Below are positions 43,670-52,344 of a stretch of DNA of 64,000 nt, one piece after another. Every line of letters begins with the position of its first letter. Positions within the stretch are counted from its first letter, which is position 1. The translations under genes and the position numbers were made by a program. The stretch comes from CAVYBY01 sp963766935 (GTDB taxonomy: Bacteria > Actinomycetota > UBA4738 > HRBIN12): positions 186,001 through 250,000 of the forward strand of contig CAVYBY010000008.1 of NCBI GenBank assembly GCA_963766935.1, read 5' to 3'. The notes under the pieces are model-generated. The model saw only the letters and a program-made list of their open reading frames with translations. It was not told where the DNA came from and ran no database searches.

Positions 43670-45296
43670 GTCCTCCGCCTCCTCACCCGCGAAGCGCAGA
43701 TCGTGGACCGGGCGCTCGGAGCGGATCGGCGGCAGCGGGTCGAAGTTGTGGGCGGGCGGCGGCGAGGACGTCGCCCATTCCAGCGTGTTGGCGCCCCACG
43801 GGTCGTCGGGCGCCGTGCGCGGCTTGCGCAGCGTGATGATCACGTTCACGAGGAACAGGAGCATCGCCACCGCGATGATGTAGGCGCCGATCGTCGAGAC
43901 CAGGTTCAGGAGGTTCCATCCGCGGTCCGGCGCGTAGTCGGCGATCCGCCGCGGCATCCCCCGCAGCCCCAGCATGTGCATCGGGAAGAACGCGAGGTTG
44001 AACCCGACCAACTGGAGCCAGAACTGCCAGATGCCAAGCGTTCCGAGACGAGCATCCGGCCGGTCATCTTCGGGAACCAGTAGTAGACGCCGGCCATCGA
44101 TCGCCGAACAGCGTCCCGCCGAACAAGCACGTAGTGGATGTGCGCGACGACCCAGTAGGTGTCGTGGATCGCGAAGTCCATGGCCGGGGCGGCCGTCCAG
44201 ACCCCGTCGATCCCGCCGATCAGGAACATCGCGATGAACCCCAGCGCGAACAGCATCGGCGGTTCGAACCGGAGGTGGCCCTTCCGCAGCGTGGCCAGCC
44301 AGTTGAAGAACAGCACGCCGGTGGGGATCGAGATCATCTCGGTGGTGCCGAGAAGAAGGGAAGCTCGACCGCCCCGGTGGCGAACATGTGGTGCGCCCAC
44401 ACCGTGAAGGACAGCGCCGTGATCATGCAGGAATGCCAGCACGACGCCGCGGTAGCCGAACAGCGGCTTGCCCGGAGAAGACCGGAAGGATCTCGCTGAC
44501 GATCCCCCAGGCCGCCAGGATCAGCATGTAGACCTCCGGGTGGCCGAAGAACCAGAACACGTTCTGCCACAGCAGCGACGTTGCCGCCCTGCGTGGGATC
44601 GAAGAACACCGTCCCCAGTTGCCGGTCGGCGAGGAGCATGATCAGGCCCGAGGTGAACACCGGGATGGCCAGGATCGCCAGGAGCGAGGTGGCCATGACG
44701 CCCAGCACGAAGATGGGCAGCCGCGTCATGGTCATCCCCGGGGCCCGGAGCCGCAGGATCGTGACGATGAAGTTGATCGCCGCCCAGGATCGACGCAGTG
44801 CCGACGATCAGCAGGCCGAGGATCCAGAGGTCCTCCCCGGTGCCGCCCTGCACTGAGAGCGGCGCGTAGTTGGTCCAGCCGGCCGCCGCCGCCCCGCCCT
44901 TCGCCAGGAAGCCGGACAGGATGGTCAGCCCGCCCACCGGCAGCAGCCAGAACGAGAGCGCGTTGATCCGGGGAACGCCATGTCCAGGGCGCCGATCTGC
45001 AGGGGGACGAAGTAGTTCCCGAACCCGGCCAGCACCGGGAAGACGAACAGGAAGATCATGATCGTCCCGTGCTCGGTGAACAGCTGGTTGTAGACGTGCG
45101 GGGCGAAGGACTGCGTCCCGGGCGGGCCAGCTCGTGCGCATCAGCAGCGCGAACACGCCCCCGATGACGAAGAACGCGAAGGAGTTGATCAGGTAGAGGA
45201 TCCCGATCTTCTTGTGGTCGGTCGTGGTGAGCCAGCCCAGCGAGCGCCGCGCGCGGGTTCGGGCCAGCGTCTGGTCGGGGCCTCGGTCACCGCCAT
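43082..45296 (-). CDS. ctaD: Cytochrome c oxidase subunit I with subunit III in the same open frame (frameshifted)
   Basis: Haem-copper oxidase core. Across frames it shows GWLTTTDHKKIGILYLINSF, WFFGHPEVYMLIL (Cu-B histidine and tyrosine), TTEMISIPTGVLFFNW, and HDTYWVVAHIHYVL with the haem ligands. The end (NFDPLPPIRSERPVHDL) is typical for an actinobacterial subunit I tail, but no stop follows: the frame runs into subunit III (43669-43082). The ATG at 45296 has an ideal ribosome-binding site (45303-45312). Several frame changes lie between 44040 and 45280, for example after TEAPT near the start. It accepts electrons from subunit II and reduces O2, pumping protons. Confidence 0.88.
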
Positions 45297-45302
45297 GTCG
45301 AG

Positions 45303-45312
45303 TCACCTCCTT
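45303..45312 (-). promoter_or_regulatory. Perfect ribosome-binding site of the subunit I gene
   Basis: On the minus strand AAGGAGGTGA pairs over ten bases with the 16S anti-Shine-Dalgarno end and lies six bases before the ATG at 45296. It decides the start although the first codons and the body are in different frames. Confidence 0.85.
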
Positions 45313-45320
45313 CCGTCTCC

Positions 45321-46381
45321 TCACGCTCCGGCTTTCACGATGAACGCGCCGGACATGGCCGGGCCGTGCACGTCGCACTGGAAGTAGTAGCTGGCCGGGC
45401 GCCGAAGCCATCGACGTTGAACGTCCTCGGTCGCGGACCCGGTGAACCTCGCGGTCTGGAAGAACTGCTGTTCCGATCGGGGCTGTCGTAGATCGCGAAG
45501 TTGTGGTCGATCCCGCGTCGAGGTTGGTGACGGTCACGGTGGAACGGCGTGTTCCCGGGCACCGCGAGGCAGGACGTGTTCCAGGTGATGTCGTGGCCGA
45601 CGAGCGGAGCGTCGTTCCCTTCGGAGCGCGACGTGATGCTGCAGGACGGCCTTCCGCTGCTGCTTGACCCAGGCCTGATAGTCGGACGTCGACACGACTC
45701 AGGGCGAAGGTCATCTTCGAGTGGCAGAGGCCGCAGAACTCCGCGCACTGCCCCTGGAACGTCCCCAGCTGGGTGGCGTGAAGGTGAACTTGTTGTTCCG
45801 GCCTGGGATCACGTCCCGCTTGAACAGGAACGCCGGGACGAAGAAGGAGTGGATCACGTCGCGGGACTGAGCTGGATGTGGACCGGCTCGTCGACGGCAG
45901 GACCATCTCGGCGGGCTTGACCAGCGTCTTGCCGCTCACGAAGACCCCCTCGTTGGCGTAGTAGAAGGTCCACTGCCACTGGAAGCCCTCGACGCGGATC
46001 TGGACCTGCGGCGTCTCCTGCTTCTGGATCGTGCATGAGGGTCGCTTCCCCGAACGGGAACAGCGGCGGCCACGATCAGCGCGGGGATGACGAAGAAGAC
46101 TCCCAGGGAGCCGGGCGCCACCGCACCGTCTGCGGCGCGGGGTCGTCGTCGCGCTTTCGGTACCGGAAGACGCACCACAGCAGCCCGCCTCGACCCCACG
46201 AAGACGGGGGCGGCCAGGAGCATGATGATCAAGTACAGGCGTGTGGACTTGCTGGGCCTGCTCGGATCCCCTGCTGGGCGCAGCCCGGCGAGCAGCACCG
46301 CCAGCACCGAGGCCCGCGGAGCGGGCAAGCGTCGACAGGGAGGGCCGAAGCTTCGGGGCGTTCGAGCGTCGAGCGGGTCAC
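45321..46381 (-). CDS. ctaC: Cytochrome c oxidase subunit II with extra C-terminal cupredoxin domain (frameshifted)
   Basis: Across frames: a lipoprotein-like start with LAVLLAGCAQQGSEQAQQ, a membrane hairpin (LYLIIMLLAAPVFVG), WQWTFYYANEG, a Cu-A domain with GRNNKFTFTATQLG, and QCAEFCGLCHSKM with the Cu-A cysteines, histidine and methionine. After it comes a second cupredoxin-like domain of about 110 residues: VPGNTPFTVTVTNLDAG, DHNFAIYDS and YYFQCDVHGPAMSGAF, giving the His...Cys-x2-His-x3-Met set of a type 1 copper site. It ends in AFIVKAGA before the TGA at 45321. The GTG at 46381 overlaps the upstream gene (GTGA). At least six indels interrupt the frame. Confidence 0.82.
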
Positions 46382-46869
46382 GTCACCGTGAACTCGAAAC
46401 CATCCCGATCGCAGGCGTGCGGCGGCCCGTCTTCTCCTCCGCTCTGGGTGCCCGTCTGCCAGCACGCGAACGCGTAGTTGCCCGGCGGCAGGTTCAGCGT
46501 CTCAACGATGCCGGCGCCGGTGTCGACCGCGCCGAAGTCGCCGCCGATGTGCAGCCAGCTCGTCCTCGGAGCCCAGGGCCATTCGCCTTGGCGTCGTCGA
46601 TGACGTCCTGGGCCGTCTGCCCGGCGGCCAGAAGCGATCGGGATCATCTCATGGGTGATCGGGAAGGACTCCTTGTTCTGGAACAGGAACGTGTTGATCC
46701 CGGATTTGAGGGTGGTTGGCACTCCGTTGTACTTGAACTGCTGAACGAAGATCGTCGTTGTCGTCGTCCCGTTGTCCGACTTCGAACACGCCGAGGCCAC
46801 GAGCATCAGCACGCCGACAACCGCTACTGCTGCCCCGCGCCTCCTCCAACGACTCTGTGATTGACCCAT
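46378..46869 (-). CDS. Cupredoxin-like lipoprotein (two compensating frameshifts)
   Basis: Lipoprotein of about 163 residues: signal with basic SRWRRRG, hydrophobic AAVAVVGVLMLVASAC (lipobox VASAC). The mature part is a beta-sandwich of cupredoxin type: VQQFKYNGVPTTLKSG, SFPITHEMIPIA (first histidine) and LPPGNYAFACWQTG (cysteine), ending HACDRDGFEFTV. Between about 46585 and 46635 the frame shifts and returns; restored it reads AAGQTAQDVIDDAKGEWPW. The ATG at 46869 follows GGGAGGG. As first gene of the cox operon it may shuttle electrons or copper to the oxidase. Confidence 0.7.
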   Translation of the reverse strand: MGQSQSRWRRRGAAVAVVGVLMLVASACSKSDNGTTTTTIFVQQFKYNGVPTTLKSGINTFLFQNKESFPITHEMIPIASGRRADGPGRHRRRQGEWPWAPRTSWLHIGGDFGAVDTGAGIVETLNLPPGNYAFACWQTGTQSGGEDGPPHACDRDGFEFTVT

Positions 46870-47086
46870 GCCACCCTCCCTGTCGGCTGGTACGCCCATA
46901 CGTGCGAAGGCACCTTCGACCGGGTCGGGGGTGGGAGGCAAGATGGATGACAAGATTGTCACGTCGATCGTCTCGTGTGCGCCCTGGGACGAGGCTGAGA
47001 CGCCGGCACATTGCACGGTTGTCATGCTCCCGCGTCCGGCACGAGACGCCCGGTGTCTCGCGGCCGAGGCGTTGGGGGCCCGCTAA

Positions 47087-48151
47087 ATGCCGTGGGCGGT
47101 TATCCTCTCGTTCGCGGGGGCCACACGCGCCGGGAACGCGCTCCTGGAGGGCACCTGCCTGAGACTGGAGAGGCACCTGCCTGAGACTGGAGCTGGGACG
47201 GAACACCGAATCACGCGACGAGAGCTCCTACTGACGGCCGGCGGAGCAGCACTGGCCGTCGCCGTTGGCGCCTGTTCGCATCGGCAGCCGGGCACCACAT
47301 CGGCCGCCCCCGGGTCGATCGACGCGCTCACCGAGGGCGCCGGGCAGCTTTCGGTGATCGGGTCGACCACACCCGTGAAGCAGGGTCCCCAATCGTTCGC
47401 GTTCTTCCTGGTCGCAGGGCAATCCGTGCTGCCGGCGGCGCAGCCCTCTGTCTGGTTCGCGAAGGACACGGCCGCTCGGGCCACGGGCCCGGTCGAGGCC
47501 ACCTGGTACCCGATGGATGGATACAGCGTCACCAAGGACACGTCACCACAGAGCCCTCTGACCGTCGGCGTCTACGTCGCCGAGGTCGACCTGGACTCGA
47601 CCGGCATCTGGACCATCGCGGCGACGGTGACGGCGAACGGGCGAACCCTCGCGGGCACGTCGTCGCTCCCGGTCTCCGACGCCCAAGTCCCCGCCGAGAT
47701 CGGCACGAAGGCGCACTCGGTTTCGACTCCGGTCGCAACCACGAGGCACGGCCTCGAGGAGATCTGCACCCGGAGACCTCCCGACCAGATGCACTACATC
47801 TCGCTCGACGACGCCCTCCGAAACGGCAAGCCCACGGTGGTTTCGTTCGCCACGCCGCTCCTGTGCGAAAGCCAGATGTGCGGGCCGGTGGTGGACGAAC
47901 AGCTCGTCGTGTTCACGAAGTACGGACCCGACAAGGCCAACTTCATCCACGTCGAGGAGTTTCTTCCCGGCAAGGATCTGAAACCGCCGCCGGCGACCGC
48001 GGAGAACCTCTCGCCGGCCTTCAAGGCGTGGGGCTTCGAGGACGAGCCATGGGTGATCGTGATCGATCGCAAGGGCGTCATCCGGGGACGGCTGGGACCG
48101 GGGGCAACCGCCGCCGGGGAGATCGACGCGGTGCTCGAGCCGCTCTTGTGA
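47087..48151 (+). CDS. Tat-type thioredoxin-fold lipoprotein
   Basis: 354 residues if started at the ATG at 47087. A twin-arginine and lipobox signal (ITRRELLLTAGGAALAVAVGAC) is at residues 43-64, an unusually long lead, so the true start may be nearer; a 22-base tandem duplication (47151-47192) just upstream has shifted frames there. The mature part has an Ig-like domain and a thioredoxin-like domain: GKPTVVSFATPLLCESQMCGP with a C-x4-C pair, and EPWVIVIDRKGVIRGRLGPG at the end. It could be a copper chaperone or thiol protein of SCO/TlpA type for the divergent oxidase genes. Function inferred by position and fold. Confidence 0.65.
   Translation: MPWAVILSFAGATRAGNALLEGTCLRLERHLPETGAGTEHRITRRELLLTAGGAALAVAVGACSHRQPGTTSAAPGSIDALTEGAGQLSVIGSTTPVKQGPQSFAFFLVAGQSVLPAAQPSVWFAKDTAARATGPVEATWYPMDGYSVTKDTSPQSPLTVGVYVAEVDLDSTGIWTIAATVTANGRTLAGTSSLPVSDAQVPAEIGTKAHSVSTPVATTRHGLEEICTRRPPDQMHYISLDDALRNGKPTVVSFATPLLCESQMCGPVVDEQLVVFTKYGPDKANFIHVEEFLPGKDLKPPPATAENLSPAFKAWGFEDEPWVIVIDRKGVIRGRLGPGATAAGEIDAVLEPLL
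47151..47192 (+). repeat. 22-bp tandem duplication near the lipoprotein start
   Basis: GCACCTGCCTGAGACTGGAG occurs at 47151-47170 and again at 47173-47192, period 22. Because 22 is not a multiple of three, the duplication changes the frame between the ATG at 47087 and the Tat signal. It may be a real microduplication or an assembly artefact. Confidence 0.85.
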
Positions 48152-48711
48152 ACGAGCGCGCACCGAGGTGGGCCGCTCTGGTCCTTGCCTCGGCGTTCAT
48201 CGCGGCCGGCATCGTCGGCTGCTCTCGTTCCGGAACGGTGACCCCGTCCGCCGGCACGACCCCTGCGCTGAACGCCGCAAGCGCCGACCTGCTCCCCACG
48301 ACGGCGCCGGGGCTCCCCTCATTCAACGCGGACAAGTTCCAGCAGCTCCTGGGCCAGCTCCAGGGGACACCGGTGGTCGTCAACATCTGGGCGTCGTGGT
48401 GCGTTCCTTGCCGGGCCGAGGCCCCGATCCTCGCCCGCGCGGCAAAGCGATACGGCCAGACGATCCAGTTCCTCGGCGTGGACATCCAGGACAACATCGG
48501 GGGAGCGACGGCATTCCAGGAGGAGTTCAACATCCCGTATCCGAGCGTGTTCGATCCGAACGGGGAGATCCGCGATTCGCTCGGGCTGCTCGGTCAGCCC
48601 GACACAATCTTCTACGGGACGGACCAGTCGAAGGTCACCACGGTGTCGGGGCAGCTCGATCCGGACACGTTCTCCACGAATCTCCAAGACCTGCTCGCGA
48701 CGACGACGTAG
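48148..48711 (+). CDS. TlpA/ResA-like thioredoxin lipoprotein
   Basis: 187-residue lipoprotein (signal ending FIAAGIVGC) with a thioredoxin fold: VVVNIWASWCVPCRAEAPIL contains the redox-active CVPC, and FLGVDIQDNIGGATAF plus YPSVFDPNGEIRDSLGL are typical for TlpA/ResA proteins that reduce apocytochrome or Cu-A cysteines outside the membrane. GTG at 48148 overlaps the upstream gene (GTGA). Together with it this forms a redox pair divergent from the cox genes. The cis-proline region GLLGQPDTIFYG is present. Confidence 0.88.
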   Translation: MNERAPRWAALVLASAFIAAGIVGCSRSGTVTPSAGTTPALNAASADLLPTTAPGLPSFNADKFQQLLGQLQGTPVVVNIWASWCVPCRAEAPILARAAKRYGQTIQFLGVDIQDNIGGATAFQEEFNIPYPSVFDPNGEIRDSLGLLGQPDTIFYGTDQSKVTTVSGQLDPDTFSTNLQDLLATTT

Positions 48712-48727
48712 CGCCCGTCGGGCCGAG

Positions 48728-49402
48728 TCAGGCGACCTGGTTGTCGGACCAGTCGATGAACTTCTTGACCGCCTCGTCGACGATGACGCCGGCTGACTGA
48801 ACGGTCAGCGGCGCGCTCTCACCCCACACGAAACGGACGTCGTGGACAAACTGACCTCGGAGCACGAAGTTGTCCGAGACGATCAGCCCGGTATCCGTCT
48901 TCTGGACGAAGAGGTCGAACGTGTCGTCCCCCGCCGGACGGATCACCGGCGAGTCGATCCGTTGGAACGAGTCGCCGTTGTTGGTGTAGGTCTGACAGCT
49001 GCCGGCGATCGCCTTGAGACCGTCGAACGCGGTCTTCGCGTCGGCTGGGTCGCTGAACCCGTGCACGCTCGTGGTGAGCGAGAGCGTGTGTCCGCCGTCC
49101 TGGATCTCTGTCAGATAACCGGCATCGGCCCCCGGCTCGGGCGAGTCCTCTCCGCAGACCGACCGCAGCTTGTATCCCTTCAGGTCCAATGTGTCGCCGC
49201 CCACGTAGTCACCCGACAGCAGGGCGTTGAAGTCTGAGATCGAGAACACCGGCACGTGGTAATCGAGCGTGGTGACGTCGGCCGGTGAAGCCGCCTGCGT
49301 CGGTGACGAGGCGACCTGGGTGGATGACGAGCCGGCCGGGGCCGGCGTGCCGCTTTTCGAGCACGCGGCGGTGAGAACGGCAACGACCGAGAACAGGATC
49401 AG
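48728..49402 (-). CDS. Lipoprotein of unknown function, start unclear
   Basis: Open frame with a lipoprotein signal RLILFSVVAVLTAAC, a Ser/Thr/Pro/Ala-rich linker, and a 175-residue domain (DFNALLSGDYVGGDTLDLKG to FIDWSDNQVA) that I do not recognise; it has paired cysteines (RSVCGED and AGSCQTY). No ATG, GTG or TTG lies between the in-frame stop at about 49448 and the signal peptide; a CTG at 49402 is listed, but GGAGGAGG at 49433-49440 points to a start around 49425, where a substitution or indel may hide it. Surface-exposed protein inferred; function unknown. Converges with the thioredoxin gene. Confidence 0.55.
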   Translation of the reverse strand: MILFSVVAVLTAACSKSGTPAPAGSSSTQVASSPTQAASPADVTTLDYHVPVFSISDFNALLSGDYVGGDTLDLKGYKLRSVCGEDSPEPGADAGYLTEIQDGGHTLSLTTSVHGFSDPADAKTAFDGLKAIAGSCQTYTNNGDSFQRIDSPVIRPAGDDTFDLFVQKTDTGLIVSDNFVLRGQFVHDVRFVWGESAPLTVQSAGVIVDEAVKKFIDWSDNQVA

Positions 49403-49507
49403 CCGGGGACGGACGCGCGTGTTCGTATGGAACCTCCTCCGCTCGAGTCAAATCAGCATAGACAAGGGCCCTGAGTCTCGGAGGGAAGGTCGGCTAAGGT
49501 CCTCGCC

Positions 49508-51178
49508 ATGTCGGGCGAACCCTCGACGGACGCCACACCCGCCCGGCGAACCTCCGTGGTCGTCGCAGCATTGCGAAATCCGTCGCTCGCCCGGGCGTTG
49601 CTCGCGTTCTTCGTGTTCAACGCCGCGGAGTGGGGAACGTGGATCGCGATGCTCGTGTACGCGTTCAATCGTGGCGGCACGGCGGGGGCCGCGCTCGTCG
49701 CCGTGATCCAGCTGATCCCGTGCGCGCTCTTCGCGCCGATCGCCGCGACGCTCGGCGATCGGATCCGCAGGGATCGGGCGCTCGCCATCGGTTATGCGTT
49801 ACAGGCGATCACGATGGGGCTCACGGCGATCGCTCTGTCTGCCGCCGCGCCCCTGCCGCTCGTGTATGCGATGGCCTCGATCACGTCGGTGACGGTGACG
49901 ATCACACGACCGGTTCACCTGTCGGCGCTGCCGGGGTTGGCGCGAACGCCGGAGGAGCTCTCCGCGGCAAACGCACTCTCGAGCACGCTTGAGGGTCTCG
50001 CCACCTTCGTCGGCCCGGCAATTACCGGCGTGCTGGTCGTGGTCTCCGGTCCATGGCTCGTGTACGCGGCGATGGCCGGCGCAAACGCCGTCGGCGCGGG
50101 GCTCGTCGCCACCTCGCGCGTAGTGGATCCGCTCGAGGAGACAGGACGCGACGGCGGCGGTTGGCATCCCTCGGAGGCATTGCAGGGTTTTGTCGAGCTG
50201 CGATACGACCGCGGCGCGGCCTTCGTGGTGGTGCTCATCGGCGCCGAGTGGGTGGTGCTCGGCATGCTCGACGTCCTCTGCGTCTACCTCGCCCTCAACG
50301 TGCTGGGACTCGGTCAGTCGGGCCCGGGAACCATGGCGTCGGCGGGCGGCATCGGGGCACTGATCGGCGCGTCGACGACGGTCCTGCTGATCGGGCGGTC
50401 GCGGTTGCGGCCGGCGGTGGTGCTCGGAGCGGTCTTGGCCGGCGTCTCCCTCGGGTTCGCGGGCGTGAGCGGCATCCCGGCCATCGCCTTCGTGCTGCTC
50501 GCCGTCGGGGGCGCGGGCAGAAGCCTCGTCGACGTGTCGGCACGCACCCTCTTGCAACGAGCCGTGCCGGACGACGTGCTGACCCGCGTCTTCGGTCTGC
50601 AGGAGGGACTCTCATCACTGACGCTCGCGATCGGTTCGGCAATCGTCCCGATCCTGGTATCGCAGCTGGGAGCCGCGGCCACCTTCGCGATCGCGGGCGG
50701 GCTGATGCCCGTGCTCGTGATCCTCGGCTGGCAACGGTTGCGAGCACTCGATTCCGGCGAGCGCGCCTATGCCGGCGAGGAACTCGAGCTTCTCCGCTCG
50801 ATGCCGATCTTCCGGCCTCTCGGACCGCCGACGCTCGAACGGCTCCTGACACACCTCGCGCCGCTCGAGGTCACGGCCGAGACGGTGGTCATTCGAGAGG
50901 GCGAGCCTGGTGAGCTGTTCTACGGCGTCGAGAGCGGCGAGTTCGCCGTGTCGGTCGCAGGCAAGGAGGTCGACAGGATCGCTCGCGGAGGCTTCTTCGG
51001 GGAGACCGCGCTCCTTCGGAACGCTCCACGAAACGCGACGGTCACGGCGCTTACGCCGGCAAGGCTCCTGACGCTGCCACGTGAGGCCTTTCTCGACGCC
51101 GTGACGGGATCTCGAACAAGTGTCCGCGCCGCCGATCGAACGATCGAGCAACATCAAGTGAAGCGCACCGCATCGTGA
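49508..51178 (+). CDS. MFS transporter fused to a cyclic-nucleotide-binding domain
   Basis: 556 residues. Residues 20-410 contain about 12 hydrophobic helices of a major facilitator (LARALLAFFVFNAAEWGTWI at the start; LGDRIRRDRALAIGYALQA as the conserved loop 2-3 motif). Residues 425-545 form a cNMP-binding fold: SMPIFRPLGPPTLERLLTHL, VIREGEPGELFYGVESGEF and the phosphate-binding GGFFGETALLRNAPRNATVT. Transport substrate unknown; control of transport by cAMP/cGMP is suggested by the fusion. Such proteins are known from actinobacteria but uncharacterised. ATG at 49508. Confidence 0.85.
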   Translation: MSGEPSTDATPARRTSVVVAALRNPSLARALLAFFVFNAAEWGTWIAMLVYAFNRGGTAGAALVAVIQLIPCALFAPIAATLGDRIRRDRALAIGYALQAITMGLTAIALSAAAPLPLVYAMASITSVTVTITRPVHLSALPGLARTPEELSAANALSSTLEGLATFVGPAITGVLVVVSGPWLVYAAMAGANAVGAGLVATSRVVDPLEETGRDGGGWHPSEALQGFVELRYDRGAAFVVVLIGAEWVVLGMLDVLCVYLALNVLGLGQSGPGTMASAGGIGALIGASTTVLLIGRSRLRPAVVLGAVLAGVSLGFAGVSGIPAIAFVLLAVGGAGRSLVDVSARTLLQRAVPDDVLTRVFGLQEGLSSLTLAIGSAIVPILVSQLGAAATFAIAGGLMPVLVILGWQRLRALDSGERAYAGEELELLRSMPIFRPLGPPTLERLLTHLAPLEVTAETVVIREGEPGELFYGVESGEFAVSVAGKEVDRIARGGFFGETALLRNAPRNATVTALTPARLLTLPREAFLDAVTGSRTSVRAADRTIEQHQVKRTAS

Positions 51179-51193
51179 CGAACCTTCTCGCGA

Positions 51194-51694
51194 TCAGGAC
51201 GCGTCGTGTCTCGCCTTGAGCTCATCGCCCCCACCGAGACCCTCGACGCCGATGCGCGAGGCCGCGACGGCTTGCAACGCGTCGAGGTACGCGGACCATC
51301 CGCCCAGGAACGCGTCGCGGTCCTCCTCACGCTCGAAGCCCGCTTGCACCATGGTGAGCAGCGTCCCGCCGTCACGGTTCTCGAACGTCATCGTGAGCTC
51401 GGTGTCGACCGTCCGAGCCCAGTCGGTGACCTGCATCGAGTAGCGCATGACCAGCCGGTGCGGCCGATCGATCACCGTGTACACACGCGTCTCGGTGTCC
51501 GGCTCCTTCCCGCCCGGCCCCATCACGACGGTCGACGTACCACCGACGCGGACGTCCGCGTCGACCCGGTGCACCGTCCAGTCGTCTCGTCCGGAGCCGT
51601 GCAACGCGGCCTGCGTGCCAGGGTCGACGAACGCGTCGAAGACCACGTCGGGCGGCGCGTCGAACTGCCGCTCGAGCTTCATGACGTAGCTCAT
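51194..51694 (-). CDS. SRPBCC/AHSA1-family protein
   Basis: 166 residues with the START-like fold of Aha1-type SRPBCC proteins: MKLERQFDAPPDVVFDAFVD at the start, TSTVVMGPGGKEPDTETRVY, RLVMRYSMQVTDW, TELTMTFENRDGGTLLTMVQ and the final helix GGWSAYLDALQAVA. These bind small hydrophobic molecules or act as activators; no specific role can be given. ATG at 51694. Converges with the MFS gene. Confidence 0.8.
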   Translation of the reverse strand: MSYVMKLERQFDAPPDVVFDAFVDPGTQAALHGSGRDDWTVHRVDADVRVGGTSTVVMGPGGKEPDTETRVYTVIDRPHRLVMRYSMQVTDWARTVDTELTMTFENRDGGTLLTMVQAGFEREEDRDAFLGGWSAYLDALQAVAASRIGVEGLGGGDELKARHDAS

Positions 51695-51907
51695 CTCAGG
51701 TTCCTCCACGGCCGGGCCCCAGATTCCCGCATGCGGATCGCGGTCAGCATAGACGGCAGTGTCCGGCGCTTTGACGGTGCCAAAAGAAACCCGTTTGCAA
51801 CGAACACCGCTCCGACGTCTCGGAATCACGTCAGCTCACGTTCGCTTCCATTCGGGAGCCGAGCGTACGTCCGCACTACCGGCGCGGACAGCCCGAGCAT
51901 CCACCGG

Positions 51908-51994
51908 CGGGAGGAGTGGGATTCGAACCCACGTAGGACTTGCGCCCTAAACGGTTTTCAAGACCGTCGCCTTCGTCCGCTCGGCCATCCTCCC
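51908..51994 (-). tRNA. tRNA-Ser(UGA)
   Basis: 87 bases: acceptor GGGAGGA/TCCTCCC, anticodon loop CTTGAAA (anticodon UGA), long variable arm, T-arm GTGGGTTCGAATCCCAC. CCA not encoded. Second serine tRNA of the window; seryl-tRNA synthetase is at 60840-62111. Confidence 0.95.
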
Positions 51995-52031
51995 GCCGAG
52001 GAGCCTACCGGGTGAGGTTCGGGGAACCGTT

Positions 52032-52208
52032 CTAGGCCAGATCGAGGTTCGAGTTCTCCTCGAGCACCTCGTCGATGACCTCGAGCATCTGCTCGATCTC
52101 CTGCTGGAGGTGCTCATGGGCGGCCGGGTACTGGGTGGTCTCGGGCTCGGCCGTGTGGGAGTCGCGGCGGCGGTGGGTGCGCGTCTTGTGGATGAACCGC
52201 TGCCGCAT
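52032..52208 (-). CDS. Small acidic-helix protein resembling Pup but lacking the GGQ/GGE tail
   Basis: 58 residues from the ATG at 52208 (MRQRFIHKTR). The basic N-terminus is followed by a strongly helical end, QQEIEQMLEVIDEVLEENSN, which resembles the helix of the prokaryotic ubiquitin-like protein Pup (pattern hD-x-I-D-x-VLEEN). However, Pup ends with about a dozen more residues and GGQ or GGE, whereas this protein stops at NSNLDLA. It may be unrelated, or a Pup-like remnant. No proteasome or PafA gene is in the window. GAGG stands two bases before the ATG; a TTG at 52250 is an alternative start. Confidence 0.45.
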   Translation of the reverse strand: MRQRFIHKTRTHRRRDSHTAEPETTQYPAAHEHLQQEIEQMLEVIDEVLEENSNLDLA

Positions 52209-52344
52209 GGCCTCGTGCCCCCTGCTGTAACTCTCCGGCTTTGACCTCAAATGCTTCGGCCACTCTGATCGCCGGCCGGATGAGAGGAAATGACCATTTC
52301 CGGGTACGACGGGCCCTGGAATCGGGCAAGCTGTTCGACCGCTC

